Shown: one piece after another, positions 16,676 to 26,432 of the stretch | How positions within the stretch are numbered: the first letter of the stretch is position 1 | How the letters are laid out: each line of letters opens with the position of its first letter | Origin: an uncultured Thiothrix sp. | GTDB taxonomy: Bacteria > Pseudomonadota > Gammaproteobacteria > Thiotrichales > Thiotrichaceae | Assembly: GCF_937873765.1 (NCBI RefSeq) | Contig: NZ_CALMZC010000006.1 | Span: 1-56,849 of the forward strand | DNA: 56,849 nucleotides | Direction of reading: 5' to 3' | Translations under genes and position numbers: made by a program | Notes under the pieces: model-generated | What the model saw: only the letters and a program-made list of their open reading frames with translations | Told to the model about the DNA's origin: nothing | Databases searched by the model: none

Positions 16676-18601
16676 TTGAATGATTTAACCAAAAATTTGC
16701 TTATCTGGGCTGTTATTGCTTTCGTTTTGATTGCAGTATTCAGCAAATTTAGCGTACAGCCTGGTCATCAAGCTTCCGCTATGTCTTATTCTGACTTCTT
16801 ACAAAATGTGCGCAGTAAGAACGTTAAGGAAGTGGATATCAGAGGGCAAAAAATTATTGGTGTGACCACGAATGGTGAGCGTTTCACTACTTATACACCA
16901 CCTGATGATCCTCAAATGGTTAGCGATTTATTAGCTAATGATGTGAAAGTAACTGCGGCTGCACCCGAAGAGCGCTCTATTTTTTGGGATATTGTGATTA
17001 GCTGGGTACCTTTCCTCCTCATCATTGGCTTGTGGATTTATATTATGCGTCAGATGCAAGGTGGCGGCGGTGGACGTGGAGCCATGTCTTTCGGTAAAAG
17101 CCGTGCGCGCATGATGACTGAAGACCAAGTTAAAGTAAATTTCAATGATGTTGCTGGCTGTGACGAAGCTAAAGAGGAAGTTGCAGAGTTAGTCGAGTTT
17201 TTACGCGATCCTAGCAAGTTCCAAAAATTAGGTGGCAAGATTCCACGTGGTGTGCTGATGGTAGGCTCACCCGGTACAGGTAAAACTTTGTTGGCTAAAG
17301 CGATTGCTGGCGAAGCAAAAGTACCTTTCTTTAGTATTTCGGGTTCTGATTTCGTTGAAATGTTTGTCGGTGTGGGTGCTTCACGGGTGCGCGATATGTT
17401 CGAGCAAGCGAAGAAGCATGCCCCTTGCATTATCTTTATTGACGAGATTGATGCGGTCGGTCGTCAACGAGGTGCAGGTTTAGGAGGTGGTCATGATGAA
17501 CGCGAGCAGACCTTAAACCAATTATTGGTTGAGATGGATGGTTTTGAAGGTAGTGAAGGCATTATTGTGATTGCTGCGACTAACCGTCCTGATGTCTTAG
17601 ACCCAGCTTTATTGCGTCCCGGTCGTTTCGATCGTCAAGTAGTCGTGCCTTTACCTGATGTGCGTGGTCGTGAGCAGATCCTAAAAGTGCACATGCGTAA
17701 GGTACCTTTAGGTGATGATGTAAAGCCAAGCTTAATTGCACGTGGTACACCGGGTTTCTCTGGTGCAGATTTGGCTAATTTAGTGAATGAAGCGGCTTTA
17801 TTTGCTGCACGCTCCAACAAACGTACGGTAGACATGATTGAGTTCGAGAAGGCCAAGGACAAAATCATGATGGGTTCTGAGCGTAAGTCAATGGTAATGA
17901 ATGAGGAAGAGAAACGGATGACGGCTTATCATGAAGCGGGTCATGCGATTGTCGGCCTTAATGTGCCAGAAGAGGATCCTGTCTATAAAGTGACAATCAT
18001 TCCTCGTGGACGTGCTTTAGGTGTAACCATGTTCCTTCCAGTGGAAGATCGTTACAGCAATAGTAAGCAACGCTTAGAGAGTAAGATTTCTAGTCTATAT
18101 GGTGGGCGTATTGCTGAGGAGTTAATTTTTGGTGCTGAGCGAGTCACCACTGGTGCATCTAATGACATCGAACGTGCTACCGATATTGCACGTAATATGG
18201 TGACTAAATGGGGCTTATCAGATCGGATGGGACCTTTAGCTTACTCTGAAGATGAAGGTGAGGTGTTCTTAGGCCGCACGGTCACCCAGCATAAGCAAAT
18301 GTCGGATGACACTGCACATGCCATTGATGAAGAAATTCGTGGTGTGATTGAGCGTAACTATTCACGTGCTAAGCAAATTCTGATTGATAATATGGATAAG
18401 CTGCATGCCATGTCGAGGGCTTTGATGAAATACGAAACTATCGACCGTGATCAGATTGATGCCATTATGCGTGGTGAAGAGCCGAAACCACCTGCTGATT
18501 GGACAGAAACAGATGATAACGGTAAAGGTAACCCACCCTCCGTGCGTCTGCCGCAAGCAGGTTCTGGTGATGTCGTGGGGGATCCTGCGGGTTCACACTA
18601 A
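16676..18601 (+). CDS. ftsH: ATP-dependent zinc metalloprotease FtsH
   Basis: FtsH is a hexameric inner-membrane AAA+ protease that degrades LpxC, sigma-32 and misassembled membrane proteins. The 641-residue protein has two membrane segments (near 8-25 and 100-122) around a periplasmic domain. Walker A is GSPGTGKT, followed by [15 protein letters not shown] and the second region of homology. The zinc site HEAGH is at residues 419-423. The start is TTG 16676, supported by GGAGA 7 bases upstream; no in-frame ATG exists nearby. A strong terminator follows. Confidence 0.97.
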   Translation: MNDLTKNLLIWAVIAFVLIAVFSKFSVQPGHQASAMSYSDFLQNVRSKNVKEVDIRGQKIIGVTTNGERFTTYTPPDDPQMVSDLLANDVKVTAAAPEERSIFWDIVISWVPFLLIIGLWIYIMRQMQGGGGGRGAMSFGKSRARMMTEDQVKVNFNDVAGCDEAKEEVAELVEFLRDPSKFQKLGGKIPRGVLMVGSPGTGKTLLAKAIAGEAKVPFFSISGSDFVEMFVGVGASRVRDMFEQAKKHAPCIIFIDEIDAVGRQRGAGLGGGHDEREQTLNQLLVEMDGFEGSEGIIVIAATNRPDVLDPALLRPGRFDRQVVVPLPDVRGREQILKVHMRKVPLGDDVKPSLIARGTPGFSGADLANLVNEAALFAARSNKRTVDMIEFEKAKDKIMMGSERKSMVMNEEEKRMTAYHEAGHAIVGLNVPEEDPVYKVTIIPRGRALGVTMFLPVEDRYSNSKQRLESKISSLYGGRIAEELIFGAERVTTGASNDIERATDIARNMVTKWGLSDRMGPLAYSEDEGEVFLGRTVTQHKQMSDDTAHAIDEEIRGVIERNYSRAKQILIDNMDKLHAMSRALMKYETIDRDQIDAIMRGEEPKPPADWTETDDNGKGNPPSVRLPQAGSGDVVGDPAGSH

Positions 18602-18625
18602 GCAGCGTTAGTTATTTAGTTAATG

Positions 18626-18656
18626 AAGGCGTGGATTATTCCACGCCTTTGTTTTT
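18626..18656 (+). terminator. Intrinsic terminator between ftsH and folP
   Basis: AAGGCGTGGA and TCCACGCCTT form a perfect 10-bp stem around TTAT, followed by TGTTTTT. folP begins 12 bases later, so some read-through or a promoter within is needed for folP-glmM. Confidence 0.9.
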
Positions 18657-18668
18657 GGAGGCGAGAAA

Positions 18669-19475
18669 ATGTTCGATCTCAGCACAGCACGTACTCAAGT
18701 GATGGGTATTTTAAACATCACCCCCGATTCATTTTCCGATGGTGGGCGTTTCTATGGCCTAGATGCAGCCCTACAACAAACTGAAGCTATGATTCAAGCA
18801 GGGGTAGATATTATTGATATTGGGGGCGAATCAACTCGACCGGGTGCACAAGACGTCAGTCTTGATCTAGAGTTAGAGCGAGTTATTCCTGTGATTGCGG
18901 CTATTCGTGAACATTTCGAGATTCCAATTTCTATTGATACCAGCAAAGCCGAAGTGATGCGTGCAGCTCTGCACTACAAGGTTGAAATCATTAATGATAT
19001 TCGTGCCCTACAAGAATTAGATAGTTTACGGGTTTGTGCACAAGCAGAGGCTTTAATCTGCCTGATGCATATGCAGGGTCAACCTCGGACTATGCAGCAA
19101 GCTCCGCATTATGAGGATGTAGTGCGAGAAGTCGGTGAATTTTTCCAAGAGCGTATTGATGCTTGCGTGCAAGCCGGTATCGCCCGTGAACGCTTGATTT
19201 TGGATCCAGGGTTTGGTTTTGGTAAAAACTTGGAGCATAACCTCACATTATTCCGCAATTTACAAGCTTTTGACGCCTTCAAATTACCACTTCTTGTGGG
19301 AGTATCTCGTAAAGCGATGATTGGAGCTTTATTAAATGGACGCCCAGCTGCTGAGCGCCTACAGGGAAGTGTCGCGGCTGCCGTGGTTGCAGCCGTAAAA
19401 GGTGCAAAAATTGTGCGGGTTCACGATGTAGCTGCCACGGTTGAGGCATTAAAAATAGCTCAAGCTGTGCTATAA
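18669..19475 (+). CDS. folP: Dihydropteroate synthase
   Basis: FolP joins p-aminobenzoate to dihydropterin pyrophosphate in folate synthesis and is the sulfonamide target. The 268-residue protein shows QVMGILNITPDSFSDGGRF (residues 10-28), DIGGESTRPGA, ISIDTSKAEVM, IINDIRAL, LDPGFGFGK and VGVSRKAMIG, which together form the pterin and pABA pocket. TGGAGGCG upstream supports ATG 18669. It precedes glmM by 33 bases as in E. coli. Confidence 0.97.
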   Translation: MFDLSTARTQVMGILNITPDSFSDGGRFYGLDAALQQTEAMIQAGVDIIDIGGESTRPGAQDVSLDLELERVIPVIAAIREHFEIPISIDTSKAEVMRAALHYKVEIINDIRALQELDSLRVCAQAEALICLMHMQGQPRTMQQAPHYEDVVREVGEFFQERIDACVQAGIARERLILDPGFGFGKNLEHNLTLFRNLQAFDAFKLPLLVGVSRKAMIGALLNGRPAAERLQGSVAAAVVAAVKGAKIVRVHDVAATVEALKIAQAVL

Positions 19476-19508
19476 AGCAGCCCTAAGAATATAAGCAGGA
19501 TTTCAGTG

Positions 19509-20840
19509 ATGGCTAGAAAGTATTTTGGTACAGATGGCGTGCGTGGCACGATTGGGCAGGCCCCCATGACTCCCGATTTTGTACTCAAGTTGGGTTGGGC
19601 GGCTGGCAAAGTATTAGCAGGGGATGGGCATCCACTGGTATTAATCGGTAAAGATCCACGTATTTCTGGCTATATGTTGGAGTCGGCTTTGCAAGCTGGT
19701 TTAGCGGCAGCAGGGGTTAACGTGCGTTTACTAGGGCCTATGCCAACCCCAGCGATTGCTTATTTAACACGGGCTTTTCGTGCAGCAGCGGGGATTGTAA
19801 TTAGTGCTTCCCATAATCCCTATCATGATAATGGTGTGAAATTCTTCTCAGCGGATGGCATGAAATTACCTGATGCAGTGGAGGAGGAAATCGAAACCTA
19901 TTTAGACCAACCTTTGGTGACGGTAGTCTCTAATGAGTTAGGTAAAGCAGTACGGATTAATGATGCCGCGGGTCGCTATATTGAGTTTTGTAAGCGCGCT
20001 TTTCCTACCGAGCTTTCCTTAAAAGGTTTACGGGTTGTGGTCGATTGTGCGAATGGCGCTACTTATCATGTGGCTCCGGATGTTTTCAGAGAATTGGGCG
20101 CGGAAGTCATTAGCATTGCGAATGAACCGAATGGTTTCAATATTAATGACCACTGTGGTGCGACCGATACGGCTATTTTGCGCGAGACAGTGCTGAAATA
20201 TCGGGCTGATCTAGGTTTGGCTTTAGATGGTGATGGTGATCGCTTAATTATGGTTGATCATTTGGGTGAGGTCGTTGATGGCGATGAAGCGTTGGCCGTG
20301 ATTGCTCAAGAGCGTGGTCGTGACTATCTACAAGCGGGAGTAGTGGGTACGCAAATGAGTAATTTAGGCTTAGAAAAGGCTATAACTCGTCTAGGTGTAC
20401 CATTTTATCGTGCTAAAGTAGGCGACCGCTATGTGATGGAGTTAATGCTCAAGCATCAATGTGTCCTAGGCGGTGAGTCTTCTGGGCATGTGATTGTGCG
20501 TGAGCATATTTCCACAGGGGATGGTATTGTCGCGGGTCTACAAGTGCTACGTGCGATGCTTTATAGCGGTAAATCCTTGCATGATTTAAAGAAAATTATG
20601 CGCAAATATCCGCAAAAGCTAGTCAATGTACCGATCAAACAACGCATCAATTTGGATGAGTCGGTGCAGATTCAGGGTGCTGTCAAACAAGCCGAGGCTG
20701 AGTTAGGCGAGCGTGGGCGTGTATTACTACGTGCTTCAGGAACTGAGCCTCTAATTCGCGTGATGGTTGAAAGTGAAGATAGCGCTGAAACCAAACGCTT
20801 AGCCGAAGCTATCGCTGATGTTGTCCGTCATGCTGCCTAA
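19509..20840 (+). CDS. glmM: Phosphoglucosamine mutase
   Basis: GlmM interconverts glucosamine-6-phosphate and glucosamine-1-phosphate, supplying UDP-GlcNAc for cell wall and LPS. The 443-residue protein begins [13 protein letters not shown]. The active phosphoserine is Ser101 in ISASHNP; the metal site is [12 protein letters not shown]; the sugar motif is GGESSGHVI; and the phosphate motif is [15 protein letters not shown] 19509 is preferred over the adjoining GTG 19506 because GCAGGA lies at the better distance. Confidence 0.97.
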   Translation: MARKYFGTDGVRGTIGQAPMTPDFVLKLGWAAGKVLAGDGHPLVLIGKDPRISGYMLESALQAGLAAAGVNVRLLGPMPTPAIAYLTRAFRAAAGIVISASHNPYHDNGVKFFSADGMKLPDAVEEEIETYLDQPLVTVVSNELGKAVRINDAAGRYIEFCKRAFPTELSLKGLRVVVDCANGATYHVAPDVFRELGAEVISIANEPNGFNINDHCGATDTAILRETVLKYRADLGLALDGDGDRLIMVDHLGEVVDGDEALAVIAQERGRDYLQAGVVGTQMSNLGLEKAITRLGVPFYRAKVGDRYVMELMLKHQCVLGGESSGHVIVREHISTGDGIVAGLQVLRAMLYSGKSLHDLKKIMRKYPQKLVNVPIKQRINLDESVQIQGAVKQAEAELGERGRVLLRASGTEPLIRVMVESEDSAETKRLAEAIADVVRHAA

Positions 20841-20860
20841 AACCTTTTGAGTATCTTAAT

Positions 20861-21439
20861 ATGTCGATTGAGTCCGAATTAATAGCGCGTAGTCAGAATC
20901 AGTGTGAACTTTGTGCAGCCACTGAACAGCTCTCTAGCTTCGTAGTAGCACCAAAAGCAGGTAATCAAGCGGATGAGTGCGCTTGGCTTTGTGCCAGTTG
21001 CCAAAGCCAAATGCCCAAAGAAGCATCTTTAGATGTGCAACATTGGCGCTGCTTAAATGATAGTATGTGGAGTCAGACTCCTGCAATACAGGTTTTGGCT
21101 TGGCGGATCTTGAATCGTTTGTCTAATGAGGCTTGGGCGCAACAAGCTTTAGATATGCTGTATTTGGACGAGGTAAGTTTAGCTTGGGCGCAAGCTGATA
21201 TAGTTCAGCCAGATGAAGATAGGGTCGTGCATCGCGATAGCAATGGTGCAATCTTACAAGCAGGTGACACGGTAACTTTGATTAAAGACTTGGTGGTCAA
21301 GGGGGCTAATTTTACTGCTAAGCGTGGTACGGCGGTGCGCAATATTTCTTTAGTACGTGATAATGCTGAGCATATCGAAGGTCGGGTGAATGATCAGCAG
21401 ATTGTGATCTTGACACAATTTGTGAAGAAGGTTGGTTAA
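20861..21439 (+). CDS. PhnA/YjdM-type zinc-ribbon protein
   Basis: A 192-residue protein. The N-terminus has a zinc ribbon, CELC near residue 15 and CASC near residue 45. A helical middle follows. The C-terminal PhnA domain reads VHRDSNGAILQAGDTVTLIKDL, VKGANFTAKRGTAVRNISLV and HIEGRVNDQQIVILTQFVKK. Despite the name (alkylphosphonate operon protein A), YjdM-type proteins are not part of C-P lyase and their role is not established. No phosphonate genes are nearby. It follows glmM by 20 bases and may be the last gene of that transcript. Confidence 0.85.
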   Translation: MSIESELIARSQNQCELCAATEQLSSFVVAPKAGNQADECAWLCASCQSQMPKEASLDVQHWRCLNDSMWSQTPAIQVLAWRILNRLSNEAWAQQALDMLYLDEVSLAWAQADIVQPDEDRVVHRDSNGAILQAGDTVTLIKDLVVKGANFTAKRGTAVRNISLVRDNAEHIEGRVNDQQIVILTQFVKKVG

Positions 21440-21450
21440 CAATAGGTAAG

Positions 21451-21484
21451 GAGTTGTCTGAACTTAATTAAATTCAGACAACTC
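21451..21484. terminator. Perfect 12-bp inverted repeat between convergent genes
   Basis: GAGTTGTCTGAA (21451-21462) and TTCAGACAACTC (21473-21484) pair perfectly over a 10-base AT loop. There is no long T-run on either side. Its position between convergent genes suggests a bidirectional transcription end. Confidence 0.55.
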
Positions 21485-21500
21485 ACAGAGTCACTGTTAG

Positions 21501-21839
21501 CTAGATAAATAATGAAGCTCCCAACCCGCCAAACGATACAATGATCGCGGCCATATACCAGCGAAAAATCCCCTGATAATAAAGCCCAGCATTGGCGGTG
21601 TCATAGCGATTAGTTAAGAGCTTGAATAAAGTAAAAATCATTAAGCCGATACCGATTAATAAGGTAATCGCTACTACCGCATCAGCTACGGTTTGAATCG
21701 CTGAGCTGTCATCATCAGCAATCGCCCATTGCGCCAAGAAATTCATCAAAAAGCCCAACATGATACCGATAGATGTAACCATCGGTTGGCGAAAATCACG
21801 GATGTCGTGATTCATAGGGGTATCTTTGTGATCGAACAT
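21501..21839 (-). CDS. Small three-helix membrane protein, unknown
   Basis: A 112-residue protein of no recognised family. Three hydrophobic segments lie near residues 22-40 (TSIGIMLGFLMNFLAQWAI), 52-72 (VADAVVAITLLIGIGLMIFTLF) and 92-111 (WYMAAIIVSFGGLGASLFI). A short acidic stretch (ADDDSSAIQ) lies between the first two. ATG 21839 is used; ATG 21815 is an alternative, and neither has a strong ribosome site. It lies just downstream of the amine oxidase on the same strand (29 bases), so they may be co-transcribed. Confidence 0.65.
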   Translation of the reverse strand: MFDHKDTPMNHDIRDFRQPMVTSIGIMLGFLMNFLAQWAIADDDSSAIQTVADAVVAITLLIGIGLMIFTLFKLLTNRYDTANAGLYYQGIFRWYMAAIIVSFGGLGASLFI

Positions 21840-21868
21840 GATGCGCTGCGCTCTGCTTAAAGAAAGAG

Positions 21869-23215
21869 TTAGACCAATTTAAGCACGGCTTTAGCAGCAC
21901 GTACACCACTTAAATAAGCACCATGCACCGTGCCGGGATAAGCACTATGAGTAGCTTCACCCGCCCAATACAAACGTCCACTTTTGCTCGCTAAGGCTTG
22001 GCGATCTTGGTTACTGCTCCCGACTGCGTTGAACGAGTAAGAGCCATAGGCTAAAGGATCTTGTGCCCAACGTGTAATTTGTGCACTTGTTGGTTGTGGA
22101 ATAGCATTGCCAAACATTGCTTTCAAAACTTTCATAGCATCAGCGATCAAAGCTTGGTCACTCCAAGCTTCTACTTCACGTGCGCGATCAGCAGCATGAA
22201 AACCAAGTAAAACTGGTGCGCCAGTTTTGGCAAAACTAACCCATTCTACCCAGCAGCCCGCATCAGGGGATAGATACTCTAGCCAATCGATATCTTTTGG
22301 CCAAAACACCGTATTGAATCTTAAATAAGCTTTATTTAATAAGCCCATCCCTAAACGCTGGATTGCTGCTTGTTTTGCAGCCGGTAAAGATGGATTAAAT
22401 TGAATTGTTTTCCGCTTTAATACTCCTAACGGTACTGTGATGATCGCATAATCGGCTTTGTAAGTCTGATCTTGGGTTTTGACTGTAACGCCTGCATTAG
22501 TGTAATTAATACGAGAGACGATTTGACCTAAGCGTACATCCAAGCCTTGCGCTAGATAATTAGGGATTTGATCGTAACCCTGTGGGAACAAGACATCAGC
22601 CCCACTAAATTCTTCATTATCCTCAACCGTTTGTGCTGATATTTCCTGAGTAGAGCCTGAGTATTCCTGCTCATAAGTACTATTTAAATAGAAATTTAAT
22701 TGCGCTTGATAAGCAGAGCCAAGCGGCTTGTTTACAACACGCTCGACCGCCGCCTGTAAGGAAATATCCGTATCTAAATTAGCCGCTTGCTTAAGCGCTT
22801 TACTTACTAAGTTTTCCATGGCTGTTTCATTAGTACCTTGGACACCCAACTGTTTCAGGCGCGCATCAATATACAGCTCAGCATTATCATAACTGGTGGC
22901 AATACGCTTAGCCTGAGCAGCATTGGCTAACTCAGTGATGGGATTTTGCCGTTGCCCATGAATCCAAGAAGCACCTAGATCCAGAGGATACTCAGGCCAC
23001 ACACGACTGGTGTGGATGCGTCCGCCAGTACGCTCACGAGCTTCAATCACGGTTACTTTTAGGCCTTGATCACTCAAACTACGCGCAGCAGCCAGCCCTG
23101 CTATACCTGCCCCAATAATCAAAATGGTTGGAGCATCAGCGGCTTGTAAACTAGTATTCATAACTAAGGGATAAGCGGCTAAACTGGCTAAAAATTCACG
23201 GCGTGAAAAAGTCAT
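21869..23215 (-). CDS. FAD-dependent amine oxidase, Tat-exported
   Basis: A 448-residue flavin amine oxidase (monoamine/polyamine oxidase superfamily). The start MTFSRREFLASLAAYPL carries a twin-arginine motif (SRREFL), predicting folded export to the periplasm. The FAD-binding segments are IIGAGIAGLAAARSLSDQG, VIEARERTGGRI, and the C-terminal RLYWAGEATHSAYPGTVHGA. The substrate is not readable. The frame extends to a GTG at 23224, nine bases upstream; ATG 23215 is preferred because it places the Tat motif at the usual distance. It shares its orientation with the RND genes upstream but is separated by a terminator. Confidence 0.88.
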   Translation of the reverse strand: MTFSRREFLASLAAYPLVMNTSLQAADAPTILIIGAGIAGLAAARSLSDQGLKVTVIEARERTGGRIHTSRVWPEYPLDLGASWIHGQRQNPITELANAAQAKRIATSYDNAELYIDARLKQLGVQGTNETAMENLVSKALKQAANLDTDISLQAAVERVVNKPLGSAYQAQLNFYLNSTYEQEYSGSTQEISAQTVEDNEEFSGADVLFPQGYDQIPNYLAQGLDVRLGQIVSRINYTNAGVTVKTQDQTYKADYAIITVPLGVLKRKTIQFNPSLPAAKQAAIQRLGMGLLNKAYLRFNTVFWPKDIDWLEYLSPDAGCWVEWVSFAKTGAPVLLGFHAADRAREVEAWSDQALIADAMKVLKAMFGNAIPQPTSAQITRWAQDPLAYGSYSFNAVGSSNQDRQALASKSGRLYWAGEATHSAYPGTVHGAYLSGVRAAKAVLKLV

Positions 23216-23261
23216 GATATGCACTATGGTTGATACTAATAGGAAAATCTTAGACTTAAAA

Positions 23262-23289
23262 AAAACAAAAGGCCAGTCTTAGCTGGCCT
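23262..23289 (-). terminator. Intrinsic terminator of the RND operon
   Basis: On the minus strand AGGCCAG, CTAAGA loop, CTGGCCT is followed by TTTGTTTTTTTT. It lies 12 bases after the RND transporter stop codon. Confidence 0.9.
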
Positions 23290-23300
23290 CTGTTGCTGGT

Positions 23301-26300
23301 TTAAGCTTGAGTTGTAGGGGTGCTAACTATTGGCAAAGCGGTATCTGGATCTTTATGTGATCCATGCACCTCTGGTTTTCCCCGCATGAAAACCCAACGC
23401 AAGCCACGGCGTAGATCATCAATAAAAGTAAATACCACTGGAATCACCAACAAGCTCAGCAGGGTTGAGGCAATCAATCCACCGATCACCACAATCGCCA
23501 TCGGTGAACGGAAACTGGGATCTACCCCCAAACCTAAAGCAGTTGGCAACATCCCAGCACCCATAGCAATCGTTGTCATGACAATAGGGCGAGCACGCTT
23601 ATGGCAAGCATCGACTAAAGCTTCAAAACGCTGCATGCCGCGCATGTGAATATCTACAATCGCGTATTCCACTAGCAGGATGGAGTTCTTAGTCACGATC
23701 CCCATTAACATAATGAGGCCAATCACTGAGGGCATGGAAAAACTGCTGTGTGTGAGCAATAAAGCTACAAATGCTCCCCCGAGTGACAAAGGTAAAGCCA
23801 TCAGAATGGTGATCGGTTGCATGAAGTCATGGAATAGCAGTACTAAGACCACATAAATAATCATCACTCCAATCAGCATCGCACCACCAAAGCTACCAAA
23901 TAGCTCTTGCATATTTTCCACATCACCTGCAGGTGGACGAGAAACACTAGGCGGTAAGGTTTGAATGCTAGGAAGTTGCTCGACCTCGGCTACCACGTCA
24001 CCTAAACCTCGACCATTTAACTCAACGTCAATCGTCACATTGCGCCTGCGTTCTAAGCGCTGGATTTGAGTGGGGCCACTGCTTAATTGCACCTCCGCTA
24101 CTGCGGATAAAGGCACTTCACCATTCCGCCCCGGAATACGGAGTTGCTGAATCGCTTGCAGATCAGTGCGTACTTGTTTATCTAAACGTACCCGCACGGG
24201 AATTTGCCGTTGTGGTAAATTGAGTTTGGGTAAGCGGCTTTCAAAGTCCCCCGTCGTTGCGATTTGCACTACAGAAGCTAAGGCTTGTGTGCTCACACCT
24301 AACTCTGCTGCGCGCGCAAAATTCGGGGTAATATGAATTTCTGGGCGCTGTAAGCTGGCATTGGAGGTGATATTGCCTAAGCCGGTGAGTGTGCGCAGAT
24401 CTTTTTCTACGGCGGTGACGCTGGAGTTAAGCGCATTGGCATCATCGCTGGCCAAAGTAACTTGTAATTGCTCACCATTGCCACCTAAGCCCACTTTAAT
24501 CCGTGCCCCCGGTAGGTCTTGAATCGCTTTGCGAATCAAGTTTTCGATGTCCTGTTGAGTCAGCGAGCGCTCAGTACGATGCGTGAGGACAATGGTTAAA
24601 GTGGCTTTACGGGCATCAGTACCCCCACCACCACCGAAGGGGCCTTGCTGGCTGGCTTCATAACCGACGATAGAAAACACATGCTTGATTTCTGGAACGG
24701 ATACAATTTTCTGACGAGCTTCTTCTGCAATAATGCGTGTCTCTTCTAAGGTACTGCCCGGTTGCAGCTCAACCGTGACACCGGTAATACCTTCGTCACC
24801 CGGTGGAATGAAGCCTTTAGGTAATAAAGGAATTAACATGATGGAGCCAATGAAGAAGGCAATCGCTAAAATCAAGGTGATAAACCGATGCCGCAAACAC
24901 CATTTCATCAAGCGCAGATAGTGGGTCATAATCCAACCGTCTTTTTGCTGATGCTCTTTCGGGGCTTTGAGAATATAGGCCGCCATCATCGGTGTGAGCA
25001 TCCGTGCTACCACCAGCGAAAAGAACACTGAAATAGCCGCAGTCATGCCGAAAGGTTCAAAGAACTTACCCACTACGCCGCCCATGAATGCGGTAGGGAG
25101 GAAGACTGCAATCAAGGTAGCTGTAGTGGCAATTACGGCGAGGCCAATTTCATCGGCTGCTTCCATCGCGGCTTGGAAGGGTGTCTTTCCCATATGTAAA
25201 TGGCGGACGATATTTTCCACTTCCACAATCGCATCATCGACCAAGACCCCCACAACTAAGGCCAGCGCGAGCAGCGTCAGAATATTCATGGTATAGCCCA
25301 TATAATACAAAGCTGCAAAGGTCGGTAGAATGGCTAAGGGTAGGGCAATTGCTGAAACTAATGTCGAGCGGAGGTCTCGTAAAAATAACCAGACCACTAA
25401 AATCGCTAAGGCTGCGCCCTCATACATCAGTAGCATGGAGCCTTCATAGTTATCTTTAACTGAGGTAACTCGGTCAAATGCCTCAACAATTTTGACTTGT
25501 GGATGCTGTTCATTAAGCTTTTGCACAGCCGCACGCACACGCTCAGCCGTATCCACTTCACCCGCACCTTTAACCCGCGTAATCTGGAAGCCGACGACAG
25601 GTTTGCCGTCCCAGAGTGCGTACATGGCACGCTCAGCATAAGTATCCTGAACTTTAGCAATTTGATCTAAGCGCACATAACGCCCACCGGCGAGTGGAAT
25701 CGGCAACGCAGCTAAATCATCTGCCGTTTTTACTGCACCTAAAGTACGCACTGACTGAACTGAACCACCGACATCCCCTCGTCCGCCGGAAGCATCTTTT
25801 TGCATCTGTCCGAGAGCTTGTGATACGGCATCAGCGGTAATCCCTAAACCTGCCATCAAAGCCGGGTTGAGATTCACTTGTACTTCGCGGTCAACCCCAC
25901 CAATGCGGCTGCTTTTACCTACACCGGGCACTGCCATCATGGCTTTGGATACTTCATTATCCACAAACCATGACAAAGCCTCTTCATCCAAACGGTCTGA
26001 GGCGACTGTGAAGGTTACAATCGGATTACCAGAGGTAGTGACTTTACCCACAATTGGGTCAGTCATACTGCCCGGCAGATCTGCACGAATCCCATCCACC
26101 GCATTGCGCACTTCACTTAAAGCAGTCTCGATATTCTTATCGATAATAAATTCAATCGCGGTTACCGAAGAACCATCCGTGAGGGTGGATTGAATATGTT
26201 TAATCCCATCTAAAGAGGCGACTGCATCTTCGACTTTGCGAGTCACCTCGGTCTCTAATTGTGAAGGAGAAGCCCCTTCAAGCCCTGCACTCACCGTAAT

Positions 26301-26432
26301 GACGGGCAATTCAATATCAGGAAATTGTTGAATAGTTAGTGAGCGGAAACCATGAATGCCAAGAATACTCAGCACCATGAACAGCAAGAGAGCAGGGACA
26401 GGGTTGCGTATTGACCACGCGGAAATATTCAT
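23301..26432 (-). CDS. RND efflux transporter, inner-membrane pump
   Basis: A 1043-residue hydrophobe/amphiphile-efflux type RND pump, the proton-driven part of a tripartite exporter. The N-terminus (NISAWSIRNPVPALLLFMVL) begins TM1. VVGVLVDDAIVEVENIVRH in TM4 carries the paired aspartates of the proton relay. LIMLMGIVTKNSILLVEYA in TM10 carries the relay lysine. The two large periplasmic loops are intact. It overlaps the adaptor gene by 4 bases (ATGA). No outer-membrane channel gene is adjacent, so a TolC-like protein elsewhere is required. The substrate cannot be deduced. Confidence 0.95.
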   Translation of the reverse strand: MNISAWSIRNPVPALLLFMVLSILGIHGFRSLTIQQFPDIELPVITVSAGLEGASPSQLETEVTRKVEDAVASLDGIKHIQSTLTDGSSVTAIEFIIDKNIETALSEVRNAVDGIRADLPGSMTDPIVGKVTTSGNPIVTFTVASDRLDEEALSWFVDNEVSKAMMAVPGVGKSSRIGGVDREVQVNLNPALMAGLGITADAVSQALGQMQKDASGGRGDVGGSVQSVRTLGAVKTADDLAALPIPLAGGRYVRLDQIAKVQDTYAERAMYALWDGKPVVGFQITRVKGAGEVDTAERVRAAVQKLNEQHPQVKIVEAFDRVTSVKDNYEGSMLLMYEGAALAILVVWLFLRDLRSTLVSAIALPLAILPTFAALYYMGYTMNILTLLALALVVGVLVDDAIVEVENIVRHLHMGKTPFQAAMEAADEIGLAVIATTATLIAVFLPTAFMGGVVGKFFEPFGMTAAISVFFSLVVARMLTPMMAAYILKAPKEHQQKDGWIMTHYLRLMKWCLRHRFITLILAIAFFIGSIMLIPLLPKGFIPPGDEGITGVTVELQPGSTLEETRIIAEEARQKIVSVPEIKHVFSIVGYEASQQGPFGGGGGTDARKATLTIVLTHRTERSLTQQDIENLIRKAIQDLPGARIKVGLGGNGEQLQVTLASDDANALNSSVTAVEKDLRTLTGLGNITSNASLQRPEIHITPNFARAAELGVSTQALASVVQIATTGDFESRLPKLNLPQRQIPVRVRLDKQVRTDLQAIQQLRIPGRNGEVPLSAVAEVQLSSGPTQIQRLERRRNVTIDVELNGRGLGDVVAEVEQLPSIQTLPPSVSRPPAGDVENMQELFGSFGGAMLIGVMIIYVVLVLLFHDFMQPITILMALPLSLGGAFVALLLTHSSFSMPSVIGLIMLMGIVTKNSILLVEYAIVDIHMRGMQRFEALVDACHKRARPIVMTTIAMGAGMLPTALGLGVDPSFRSPMAIVVIGGLIASTLLSLLVIPVVFTFIDDLRRGLRWVFMRGKPEVHGSHKDPDTALPIVSTPTTQA

